Assembly: GCA_903932565.1 (NCBI GenBank)
Contig: CAIZGQ010000332.1
Location: forward strand, 1 to 12,882
DNA length: 12,882 nucleotides
DNA from: an uncultured Hyphomicrobiales bacterium
GTDB taxonomy: Bacteria > Pseudomonadota > Alphaproteobacteria > Rhizobiales > Beijerinckiaceae
Direction: 5' to 3'
Shown here: piece after piece, positions 6,898-12,675 of the stretch
Layout of the letters: every line of letters begins with the position of its first letter
Position numbering within the stretch: position 1 is the stretch's first letter
Made by a program: the position numbers and the translations under genes
The notes under the pieces: generated by a model
What the model saw: only the letters and a program-made list of their open reading frames with translations
Database searches by the model: none
What the model was told of the DNA's origin: nothing

Positions 6898-7320
6898 ATG
6901 CAAATTGCCCTCCCCTCCATCGGGAGCCCCACACCACCCAGGCCACGGACCCTGCGTGCGCCGGTCCGCCCGGGCATCCCCACGTCCCAAGCCGACAGCC
7001 TTTGTCGCCTGGCCATCCAACTCACCAGTGCGGTGCTGCAGTCTGGGGAGGCTGACATCTTGCAGTCTGGCCGGGGCTCCCGCCGGGCAGCCTATATCCG
7101 GCAATGCGCCATATATCTCGCGCATGTCGGCCTCGGCGTGCCTCTGGCTGACTGCGCGCGCGCTTTTGGTCGGGACAAATCCACGCTCCGGCATGCGTGC
7201 AACCAGATCGAGGACAAACGCGATTGTCCGGTCTTCGATCAGACCATCGGCGAGCTGGAGGCTACTGCCTGCCGCTGGGCAGATGCATTTCTCCTCACCA
7301 ATCTGCGGGGAGACCTTTGA
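6898..7320 (+). CDS. Stand-alone DnaA domain IV-like helix-turn-helix protein
   Basis: A 140-residue protein whose residues about 60-125 look like the DNA-binding domain IV of the replication initiator DnaA, with no AAA+ ATPase part. The segment RRAAYIRQCAIYLAHVGLG, then PLADCARAFGRDKSTLRHAC, aligns with the DnaA helix-turn-helix and its signature (GGRDHTTVLHACRKI in E. coli). Arg68 falls where E. coli Arg399 contacts the DnaA box, and the Asp, Thr, His and Ala of the signature are kept (Asp93, Thr96, His99, Ala100), while the signature His after Asp is Lys94 and one Gly is missing. The first 30 residues are Pro-rich. Six cysteines occur in 140 residues. AGGAG (6885-6889) sits 8 bases before the ATG. 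Its stop overlaps the start of the DUF6456 gene, so the two are probably made together. It may bind DnaA-box-like sites as a transcription factor or competitor of DnaA; that is inference. Confidence 0.88.
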   Translation: MQIALPSIGSPTPPRPRTLRAPVRPGIPTSQADSLCRLAIQLTSAVLQSGEADILQSGRGSRRAAYIRQCAIYLAHVGLGVPLADCARAFGRDKSTLRHACNQIEDKRDCPVFDQTIGELEATACRWADAFLLTNLRGDL

Positions 7321-8189
7321 TGTCAGCAGTTTATGGAAAACCACGCGGCGCCAAAATCCCGCGCGCGGCCCTGCCGGCAGAAGCCCTCCGACTTTTGGAG
7401 GCGCTGGCACAGCCCAACGCCTATGGCGTCGAGTCCGAGCCACCCGGTCGCCTGCAGGTCGTGGCACCGCGCAATAATGTCTCGGTCCGGATGGCGTCAG
7501 TCACCCCCGCCGCCGGGGCGGCCCTGCTGGCGGACGACCTCGCCGTCTGGGAAAGCCCCGGGCGCTCCAACAAGCGCCGGATGGTCCTGACAGAGCCAGG
7601 CCGGGCCCACCTGGCGCGACACGCGTCGCAGATGACAGAAACATCTGGCGTGACGCCGTTTCGGGCCCAGCATGGCGCTATACGTGCCGGTGACACGGCG
7701 GCGCATGTACCAGCTGTCGAGCGGGCGGAAAGTCCGCTCGCCTGGCTCGCCATTCGAAAAGGTCGCGATGGCAAGGCGCTGGTTGACCCAGCCTCGCTGG
7801 AGGCCGGTGAGCGCTTGCGACGCGACCTGACGGCGGCGCAAATGGTGCCGCGCCTCAGCGCCAACTGGTCGCCAACGCCGCGCAGCGATCCATCTGGCAC
7901 TCCGATGAATTATACGGACGCCGTCATCGCCGCCAGGCAACGCGCGCGTAACGCGCTTGACGCCACTGGCCCCGAGTTTTCGGGCGTCCTTCTCGACGTC
8001 TGCGGGTTTCTGAAGGGCATGGAGACGCTGGAACTCGAACGCGGCTGGCCTGCGCGCTCGGCCAAGGTGGTTCTGGGCATGGCGCTGAAATCCCTGGCAC
8101 GGCACTACGGCACGGAGGTCGAGACAACCGGGCGCACGAAGGCGCCGATGCGACATTGGGGCACGGAGGATTTCCGGCCCACGATGTAA
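7320..8189 (+). CDS. DUF6456 domain protein with N-terminal winged-helix-like region
   Basis: A 289-residue protein. Residues about 20-103 look like a winged helix: helices in EALRLLEALAQ and the TPAAGAALLADDLAVWE stretch, then the wing-like KRRMVLTEPGRAHLARH. Residues about 138-265 match the DUF6456 domain as I recall it: PLAWLAIRKGRDGKALVDPA, then AGERLRRDLTAAQMVPRLSANW, then ATGPEFSGVLLDVCGFLKGME and ERGWPARSAKVVLGMALKSLARHYG. Its function is not established to my knowledge, but DNA binding is likely. The ATG at 7320 shares its A with the TGA stop of the preceding gene, and GGGGAG (7307-7312) lies 7 bases upstream, so this start is preferred over the longer frame opening at 7197, which would overlap the upstream gene by 124 bases. 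Conserved pairing with the DnaA-like gene suggests a joint role. Confidence 0.88.
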   Translation: MSAVYGKPRGAKIPRAALPAEALRLLEALAQPNAYGVESEPPGRLQVVAPRNNVSVRMASVTPAAGAALLADDLAVWESPGRSNKRRMVLTEPGRAHLARHASQMTETSGVTPFRAQHGAIRAGDTAAHVPAVERAESPLAWLAIRKGRDGKALVDPASLEAGERLRRDLTAAQMVPRLSANWSPTPRSDPSGTPMNYTDAVIAARQRARNALDATGPEFSGVLLDVCGFLKGMETLELERGWPARSAKVVLGMALKSLARHYGTEVETTGRTKAPMRHWGTEDFRPTM

Positions 8190-8224
8190 ATCGAACACCC
8201 TCTGGGCGCGCGGCAAAACCAAGT

Positions 8225-8254
8225 GCGCTCAGATCTTGCGCGCTCAGATTTTGC
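8225..8254. repeat. Two tandem 15-bp direct repeats in a convergent gap
   Basis: GCGCTCAGATCTTGC (8225-8239) is followed immediately by GCGCTCAGATTTTGC (8240-8254), differing at one base, with a partial third echo (GGCTCAGG) reaching the sufE stop. It occupies the 69-base gap between the DUF6456 and sufE genes. Head-to-tail copies with no spacer suggest slippage duplication; a tandem binding site is also possible. No clear terminator hairpin was seen in this gap. Confidence 0.7.
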
Positions 8255-8258
8255 AGGC

Positions 8259-8693
8259 TCAGGCCTGCTCCAGAGCCTTGCTGGCGTCGGCCCGGATGCG
8301 CTCGATCATCGCGCGCACCCCGTTCGAGCGCTGCGGGGTGAGATGCGAGGCAAGATCAAGTTCCTCAAACGTATCAAAGGCGTTGGTCGACAGAATGGTT
8401 TTCGCAGTTTGACCCGAATACAAAGACAGGGTCAGCGCGACGAGCCCGCGCACAATATGCGCATCGGAATCGCCGAGAAATTTCAAAACGGGACCTGGGC
8501 TCGCGGCCCCGTCCACATGGGTCTCAATCCAGACCTGGCTGGCGCAGCCGCGCACGCGATTGTCTTCGTTGTGCGCGTCGGGGCTGAGCGGATCAAGGGT
8601 GCGACCAAGCTCAATCAGATAACGATAGCGATCGTCCCACTCATCGAGCAGGGCGAAGTTTTCGATGATCTCGGACAGCGCAGGAACAGGCAT
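8259..8693 (-). CDS. sufE: SufE family sulfur acceptor
   Basis: A 144-residue SufE protein. SufE takes persulfide sulfur from the cysteine desulfurase SufS and passes it on for Fe-S cluster assembly in the cytoplasm. The catalytic cysteine is Cys50 in VRGCASQVW, matching Cys51 of E. coli SufE, and the N-terminal EIIENFALLDEWDDRYRYLIELGR is the family hallmark. The frame extends upstream to a GTG at 8759. The ATG at 8693 is chosen because alphaproteobacterial homologues begin a few residues before the EI-x-F motif, although no good ribosome site precedes it. The GTG start would give 166 residues and put the start 13 bases after the DUF5330 stop, with a GAAGG almost touching it. No other suf genes are nearby, so here sufE is separate from a suf operon. 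Probably cotranscribed with the DUF5330 gene. Confidence 0.93.
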   Translation of the reverse strand: MPVPALSEIIENFALLDEWDDRYRYLIELGRTLDPLSPDAHNEDNRVRGCASQVWIETHVDGAASPGPVLKFLGDSDAHIVRGLVALTLSLYSGQTAKTILSTNAFDTFEELDLASHLTPQRSNGVRAMIERIRADASKALEQA

Positions 8694-8772
8694 GGCGGCG
8701 ACAATCTTGGCGACAGGAACGCTTGGCGCCTCTATGGGCCAAGCGTGCTTCCCTGTCACCTTCGCGCAGCGG

Positions 8773-9192
8773 TCAGCCCGCGCGTCCCCGCGTCACAGGC
8801 CGGGCTGTTGAGGTCGCGGGCTCACCGCGCCAGGCGGGGCCAAGGTCTGAGGCTTCCAGCGAATGCTTCGACGTTTTGGTTCCCTTGCTGGCGTCGGTGA
8901 CCTTGCCAGTTGCCATGGCCGGCGCTGGCGTTGCAGGAACAGCAAAGTCTGACTCCGGGGTCGGGTCGTTCATCGCGTTGGACGTGGCGATCAGCGCGCC
9001 GATGCAATCCTGTCGATGACTATCGCAGAAATCCTTCGCGCCTTTGGCTGCCGCCGAGCCAGCGGACGACAACATCTGTGTGAGCAGCGGACGCATGGCA
9101 AATGCCTCGCGGTCGGCAGTCTGGCCGACGCTCCAGTCGATGTGTGCGAAGACAAGGCCAAGCCAGAAGACGCAGCGCAGAATGAAAAACAT
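8773..9192 (-). CDS. DUF5330-type small exported or membrane protein
   Basis: A 139-residue protein with a short N-terminal hydrophobic segment (MFFILRCVFWLGLVF, residues 1-15) acting as an uncleaved anchor or signal peptide. It is followed by a helical region (EAFAMRPLLTQMLSSAGSAAAKGAKDFCDSH written in part) holding a Cys56/Cys63 pair (CX6C), then a low-complexity Ala/Pro/Thr/Ser-rich tail. The N-terminus and Cys pair resemble DUF5330 proteins, which I recall next to sufE in rhizobial genomes. The function is unknown. If exported, the Cys pair could form a disulfide or bind a cofactor. GGGTGA lies just before the ATG and serves as ribosome site. It is the first gene of a probable two-gene unit with sufE and is divergent from the kinase operon. 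Confidence 0.75.
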   Translation of the reverse strand: MFFILRCVFWLGLVFAHIDWSVGQTADREAFAMRPLLTQMLSSAGSAAAKGAKDFCDSHRQDCIGALIATSNAMNDPTPESDFAVPATPAPAMATGKVTDASKGTKTSKHSLEASDLGPAWRGEPATSTARPVTRGRAG

Positions 9193-9335
9193 GATTCACC
9201 CATCAGCGTCGCCATCGATTTGCAGCGACATCTGCATCATGCACATCACACGTTTTTGCCGGGTCAAACAGATCAATCGAATCAGCGCTTCAATTTTTAC
9301 AGTTTGTTGAGCATGCAAGGCCGTTTCGGTCCGAT

Positions 9336-9347
9336 TTGATGCATCAA
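9336..9347. promoter_or_regulatory. Perfect 12-bp palindrome TTGATGCATCAA
   Basis: TTGATGCATCAA is fully self-complementary. It lies about 145 bases from the DUF5330 start and about 235 bases from the kinase start, in the divergent region. It resembles a compact dimer site; the regulator cannot be named. Confidence 0.35.
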
Positions 9348-9397
9348 CCAGCACGTGTGCGAAAGGACACGCAGATTGGCCGCCGCGTGCTGGCGTT
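9348..9397 (+). terminator. Spaced hairpin followed by a T run, weak terminator-like element
   Basis: CCAGCACG (9348-9355) and CGTGCTGG (9386-9393) are perfect 8-bp inverted copies with a 30-base loop, followed by CGTTTTT. An inner alternative stem (CGTGT, 9354-9358, with ACACG, 9367-9371) competes with the outer one. This looks like the 3' end of a short plus-strand transcript or an attenuator in the kinase leader, but no annotated gene feeds into it on this strand. Confidence 0.3.
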
Positions 9398-9421
9398 TTT
9401 GGAAAGGTGTTCTAAACCATA

Positions 9422-9437
9422 GGAGTGAAATCACTCC
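9422..9437. promoter_or_regulatory. 16-bp inverted repeat upstream of the kinase operon
   Basis: GGAGTGA (9422-9428) and TCACTCC (9431-9437) flank AA. The repeat is about 145 bases before the kinase start. The arms are perfect and the spacing tight, which suits a dimeric DNA-binding protein. No T run follows. Confidence 0.4.
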
Positions 9438-9494
9438 AGATTCGCTGGTTTCCAAGGATTTGGGAGCCTTCTCGGACGATTTGAGCCTCGATGC

Positions 9495-9509
9495 TTAGGG
9501 TTCATTTAA
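9495..9509 (+). promoter_or_regulatory. CtrA-like site TTAG-N7-TTAA upstream of the kinase gene
   Basis: The sequence matches the full CtrA motif TTAA-N7-TTAA at seven of eight fixed bases, with exactly seven between. It lies about 72 bases before the chosen kinase start, a normal place for control of a promoter. It falls inside the frame if the kinase began at 9491, which is another reason to prefer the later start. One mismatch and an AT-rich motif mean chance occurrence is possible. Confidence 0.4.
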
Positions 9510-9580
9510 GGCGCACTTGGCAATGTGATGACAGCGAGGAGACGGTCCCCTTGGATGGATCGCGTTCCGGAGTTGCATGC

Positions 9581-11419
9581 GTGAGTCATATGTCCAGCCT
9601 GAATGAGCGGATCGTTGCCCTGGTGCACGCAAGCGCGCGGAGCAATCCAGTGGTTCGCTGGCAGCACGAGGTTTTCATCGCTGCCCGCCTGCTCACCTCA
9701 TTTGTGGCGGCCGCTCTTCTGCCAATCTATCTGGCTGTCTGGGGTGTCCCGACATTGTGGATGGTGATCGCCTATGCCTGCCTGATGACGCCGTTGCTGG
9801 CCGTGATCGTGGTCTCATGGACAGGCCGGCTGTTTCTGGCGCAAGGCATCTGGCTTGTTGGTTTGCTTGGCCTCGTCTGCACATTGGCCATCGGCGCGGG
9901 TGAAACATCCGGTGCCGTTCTGGCCTGGCTGCTTCTCGCCCCGCTTGAATCGCTTCTCACCCTGCACATGGGACTCCTGATGATCTCTGGCGCCAGCGCA
10001 CTGGTGACAGCCGTTGTCATTTGCCTGCTGCAGGCTTCGGGCTTCAGCCATATCGGCGAAGCCTCCGCGCCGATGCACTCGTCTTTCTTTGTCGGACCGG
10101 CCATCGCCTACACTGTGGCTCTGGTCTGGTACGCCTTGCGCACCCACGACATGCGTGCCCATCTGGAGCGCGTTGAAGCTGCCCGCTTCTCCACCCTGTC
10201 AGACGTGATCGGCGACCTGATGATGCGCCATGATCGGTCCGGCGCAGTTCTCTTCGCCAGCCGCGAAAGCGAAAGCCTGTTTGGCTTGTCCACGCGCGAG
10301 ATCATGGGCCGCGGGTTTTTTGAGCGCATTCATGTCGGCGACCGGCCGAAATATCTCAAGACCCTGTCGGAAGCCGCAGGCTCTGATCAGACGATGACCG
10401 CAACCTTGCGCCTGCGCACAACGCAAACGCGCAGCAACGCTGGCTCGTATGAAGAACCCGTTTTCAACTGGGTGGAATTGCGCGCCCGCCAGATCGCCCA
10501 CCATCCCGGCGACAAGGATGAGGCCGTTATCGTTTCCATCGTGCGCGACGTGACATCCCACAAGCTGCACGAGCAGGCGATTGAATCCGCGCGCGAAGAA
10601 GCCGAACGCTCGGCTGCCTGGAAGGATCGTTTTCTTGCCAACGTCAGCCATGAATTGCGCACACCGCTGAACGCCATTATCGGCTTTTCCGAAATGCTGG
10701 CCAATGTGGATCTTGCCCCCAGCGATCCGGCAAAGCAGCGCGAATATGCCGAGATCATCAATGGCTCGGGGCAGCATCTTTTGTCGGTCGTGAATTCCAT
10801 TCTCGATATGTCAAAAATCGAGGCCGGGCGTTTCGATATTCTGCCAGAGCCATTCGATGTGGGTCCGCTGGTCGACACATGCTGCGACATGATGAGCTTG
10901 AAGGCGGAACAGGGCAGTATCGAATTGCTGCGCACGATTGCGCCCAACCTGCCCGAGCTGATCGCCGACAAACGCGCCTGCAAACAGGTTCTTATCAACC
11001 TTCTATCGAACGCCGTGAAGTTTACGCCGCCCGGTGGCATCGTCACGGTCAGCGTTCGCGCAGAAGGCAATTGCGTTGCCTTCTCGGTGTCCGACACCGG
11101 CATCGGCATTGGCGCGCCAGACATGCCGCGCTTGGGCGATGCGTTCTTCCAGGCGCGCAACGCCTATGATCGTCCCTATGAAGGCACGGGCCTTGGTCTG
11201 TCCGTTGTGCGTGGACTTGTCGGCCTGCATGGCGGCTCAATCAGCATTGAGAGCGCACAGGGCGATGGCACATCTGTGACGGTTCGCCTGCCACTCGATT
11301 GCCGTGGCGGTGCCCTGCCCGCAGCGGGGCCCGCCCGTATCGAAACCATCGTGCGCGCTGGTCGTCCGAAATATGAATCCGGTTTCCCAACTGCTGCCTC
11401 GGTGAAGAAAATTGCGTGA
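9581..11419 (+). CDS. DivJ-like membrane PAS sensor histidine kinase
   Basis: About 612 residues. Six hydrophobic segments (residues about 34-55, 57-79, 84-106, 111-128, 130-151, 169-186) precede a PAS domain (about 202-325, beginning LSDVIGDLMMRHDRSGAVLFAS). A HisKA domain follows with phospho-acceptor His357 in FLANVSHELRTPLNAIIGFSE, then the ATPase with N box (NLLSNAVKF, Asn473/Asn477), G1 (DTGIGI, Asp505) and G2 (GTGLGL, about 535-540). No receiver domain is fused. The multi-helix membrane part plus PAS plus the HisKA wording resemble DivJ, the kinase that phosphorylates DivK and PleD in the alphaproteobacterial cell cycle; orthology is inferred. The frame opens at 9491, but the GTG at 9581 has GGAG (9569-9572) at 8 bases; the ATG at 9590 is a near alternative. 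The next gene starts inside its last codons. Confidence 0.88.
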   Translation: MSHMSSLNERIVALVHASARSNPVVRWQHEVFIAARLLTSFVAAALLPIYLAVWGVPTLWMVIAYACLMTPLLAVIVVSWTGRLFLAQGIWLVGLLGLVCTLAIGAGETSGAVLAWLLLAPLESLLTLHMGLLMISGASALVTAVVICLLQASGFSHIGEASAPMHSSFFVGPAIAYTVALVWYALRTHDMRAHLERVEAARFSTLSDVIGDLMMRHDRSGAVLFASRESESLFGLSTREIMGRGFFERIHVGDRPKYLKTLSEAAGSDQTMTATLRLRTTQTRSNAGSYEEPVFNWVELRARQIAHHPGDKDEAVIVSIVRDVTSHKLHEQAIESAREEAERSAAWKDRFLANVSHELRTPLNAIIGFSEMLANVDLAPSDPAKQREYAEIINGSGQHLLSVVNSILDMSKIEAGRFDILPEPFDVGPLVDTCCDMMSLKAEQGSIELLRTIAPNLPELIADKRACKQVLINLLSNAVKFTPPGGIVTVSVRAEGNCVAFSVSDTGIGIGAPDMPRLGDAFFQARNAYDRPYEGTGLGLSVVRGLVGLHGGSISIESAQGDGTSVTVRLPLDCRGGALPAAGPARIETIVRAGRPKYESGFPTAASVKKIA

Positions 11420-12278
11420 AGCTCTCGCCCGCACCAATCATGATTTCTATCTGACCGAGGACGCTCCGGCGCCTCGCAAAACAAAGGCGATGTCGGCATC
11501 GAGCCAGACATTGGGATCAGCGTCGCGCGGCAGCGCACCGCGCGGTTCCAAAACCGCCTTTGCCAAAAATATCCTTGTGATCCCGGCGTTTCTTGTGCCA
11601 CTCGTGCGCAGTCCCGGGAAAACCCTGTTTGGTGGCCTGTTTGGATTGGCGCTGGTCGGCATCATCGTCAACGCGCTGGTGCTGCAGACCGGCCCGCATC
11701 CGCATCCCTTGTTTGCGCATGTGCCGGATGCTTTGCCCGCGACTGTGACGCCGCAGGCGAATGCCAATGCCGGTCTCGCAGCACTTCCGCCCATGCCGGC
11801 TCCGCGCCCGGCCAACATGGCCGCCCTCATTGCCCGCACCACGGGCGAGACCGCCTCAGTTGCCCCTGCCGCAGCACTGCCGACAAACGCAACCAATTCC
11901 GTGCAATCCTCACCCATTGCAGCGTTGATTGCAGGCCAGCAGCCGCAAGCCGCTGCAGCCAGCGCCCCTGCTCCTGTGCGTGTCGCCAATCATGAGGCAC
12001 AGGACCCAATGAGCGCGCTGATCAAGGCGAATGTTGCGCCAGCCGCGCCAAGCGTTCTTGCGCCGATGCCGGATCCGGATCGCGTCGCGGGCATCCAGCG
12101 CGGCTTGATCAAGCTCGGCCTGTCGCCAAAAGATGCCCGTGTTGACGGCATCTTGGGCGGCACGACCCGGCAGGCGATCGAGAAATTCGAACGGCGCAAT
12201 CACATGCCGCCGACCGGCGACGTGTCGACCAAACTGGCGCGCCAGATTTCCGCGCAGACCGGCATTGCCATCCCATGA
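11412..12278 (+). CDS. Membrane-anchored peptidoglycan-binding domain protein
   Basis: A 288-residue type II membrane protein: a basic, Ser/Ala-rich cytoplasmic segment (1-70), one membrane helix (about 72-92), a Pro/Ala-rich periplasmic linker (about 95-220) and a C-terminal peptidoglycan-binding domain of the PG_binding_1 type (about 223-283). The PG domain shows IQRGLIKLGLSPKDARVDGILGGTTRQAIEKFERRN, the usual pattern of two helices around a (V)DGxxGxxTxxAIxxF core. The linker carries three short repeats, NMAALIA (135), PIAALIA (168) and PMSALIK (199), 31-33 residues apart. The start is TTG at 11412, overlapping the kinase stop by 8 bases, with GGTGA upstream (11401-11405). An internal ATG at 11490 is the alternative. 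Coupling to the kinase suggests a shared task at the envelope, for example sensing or anchoring; this is inference. Confidence 0.85.
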   Translation: MREALARTNHDFYLTEDAPAPRKTKAMSASSQTLGSASRGSAPRGSKTAFAKNILVIPAFLVPLVRSPGKTLFGGLFGLALVGIIVNALVLQTGPHPHPLFAHVPDALPATVTPQANANAGLAALPPMPAPRPANMAALIARTTGETASVAPAAALPTNATNSVQSSPIAALIAGQQPQAAAASAPAPVRVANHEAQDPMSALIKANVAPAAPSVLAPMPDPDRVAGIQRGLIKLGLSPKDARVDGILGGTTRQAIEKFERRNHMPPTGDVSTKLARQISAQTGIAIP

Positions 12279-12310
12279 CAAAAAACCCCGCCCCGGACGC
12301 GCAGCACTGA

Positions 12311-12661
12311 ATGTCGCGTCTGCGCGCCGATATCTGGGTGGCTGCCTATATCCGGCGATGCGGCAGCGAAGGTGTTCCGGCGATGTTGCGGCGGCGCGGC
12401 TCAGCCGAGGCCGGCGCCATTTTCATCAAGGTTGATCTGCTGGACGGCACCTCAGTGCTGTATGGACCGGCACCACAAAGTGAAAACCCTGAAGCTGGCG
12501 TGGAGCGCCTCTGGCAACGCATCCACAAGGACGCGACGCTGGATAATATCGATGCCGAGGCGCGCCTGAAACGCGAGATCAGCTTTGACCACGATCTTTG
12601 GATCATCGAAATAGAGGATTGCGCCGGACGGCATTTCCTCGATCTTGCTGACGCGTCCTGA
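12311..12661 (+). CDS. DUF1491 family protein
   Basis: A 116-residue soluble protein matching DUF1491: RLRADIWVAAYIRRCGSEG near the start, the RRRGSAEAGAIFIKVD core with LDGTSVLYGPAPQ, and the C-terminal FDHDLWIIEIEDCAGRHFL. The family is restricted to alphaproteobacteria as far as I know and has no established function. It lies 32 bases after the peptidoglycan-binding protein gene, without a terminator between, so it is likely the third gene of the kinase operon. No strong ribosome site is visible before the ATG, which may mean partial dependence on upstream translation. It converges on the gene at the right edge. Confidence 0.9.
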   Translation: MSRLRADIWVAAYIRRCGSEGVPAMLRRRGSAEAGAIFIKVDLLDGTSVLYGPAPQSENPEAGVERLWQRIHKDATLDNIDAEARLKREISFDHDLWIIEIEDCAGRHFLDLADAS

Positions 12662-12675
12662 TCGCTGGATTGGAA

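Larger units (their letters stand above)
9193..9580. other. Intergenic region between the DUF5330 gene and the kinase operon, rich in inverted repeats
   Basis: This 388-base divergent region carries no credible gene. It holds a 12-bp palindrome (9336-9347), a spaced inverted repeat followed by a T run (9348-9397), a 16-bp inverted repeat (9422-9437) and a CtrA-like site (9495-9509). Three GANTC methylation motifs were seen near 9193, 9279 and 9439, slightly more than chance. Small frames such as 9016-9339 overlap the DUF5330 gene and look spurious. Confidence 0.6.

Noticed and set aside
6741..7058. Longer N-terminus for the DUF6477-type protein (208 residues)
   Set aside because: It would overlap the divergent DnaA-like gene by about 160 bases, and the ATG at 6740 has a strong AAGGAG.
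7197..7319. Longer start for the DUF6456 protein
   Set aside because: It would overlap the DnaA-like gene by 124 bases; the overlapping TGATG junction with GGGGAG explains the start better.
9491..9580. Upstream ATG for the kinase
   Set aside because: No ribosome site, a non-family-like N-terminus, and it would place the CtrA-like motif in coding sequence.
12520..12535. Sequence near CATCCACAAGG as a DnaA box
   Set aside because: Only seven of nine bases match TTATCCACA and it lies inside the DUF1491 coding region; no better box was found in the window by eye.
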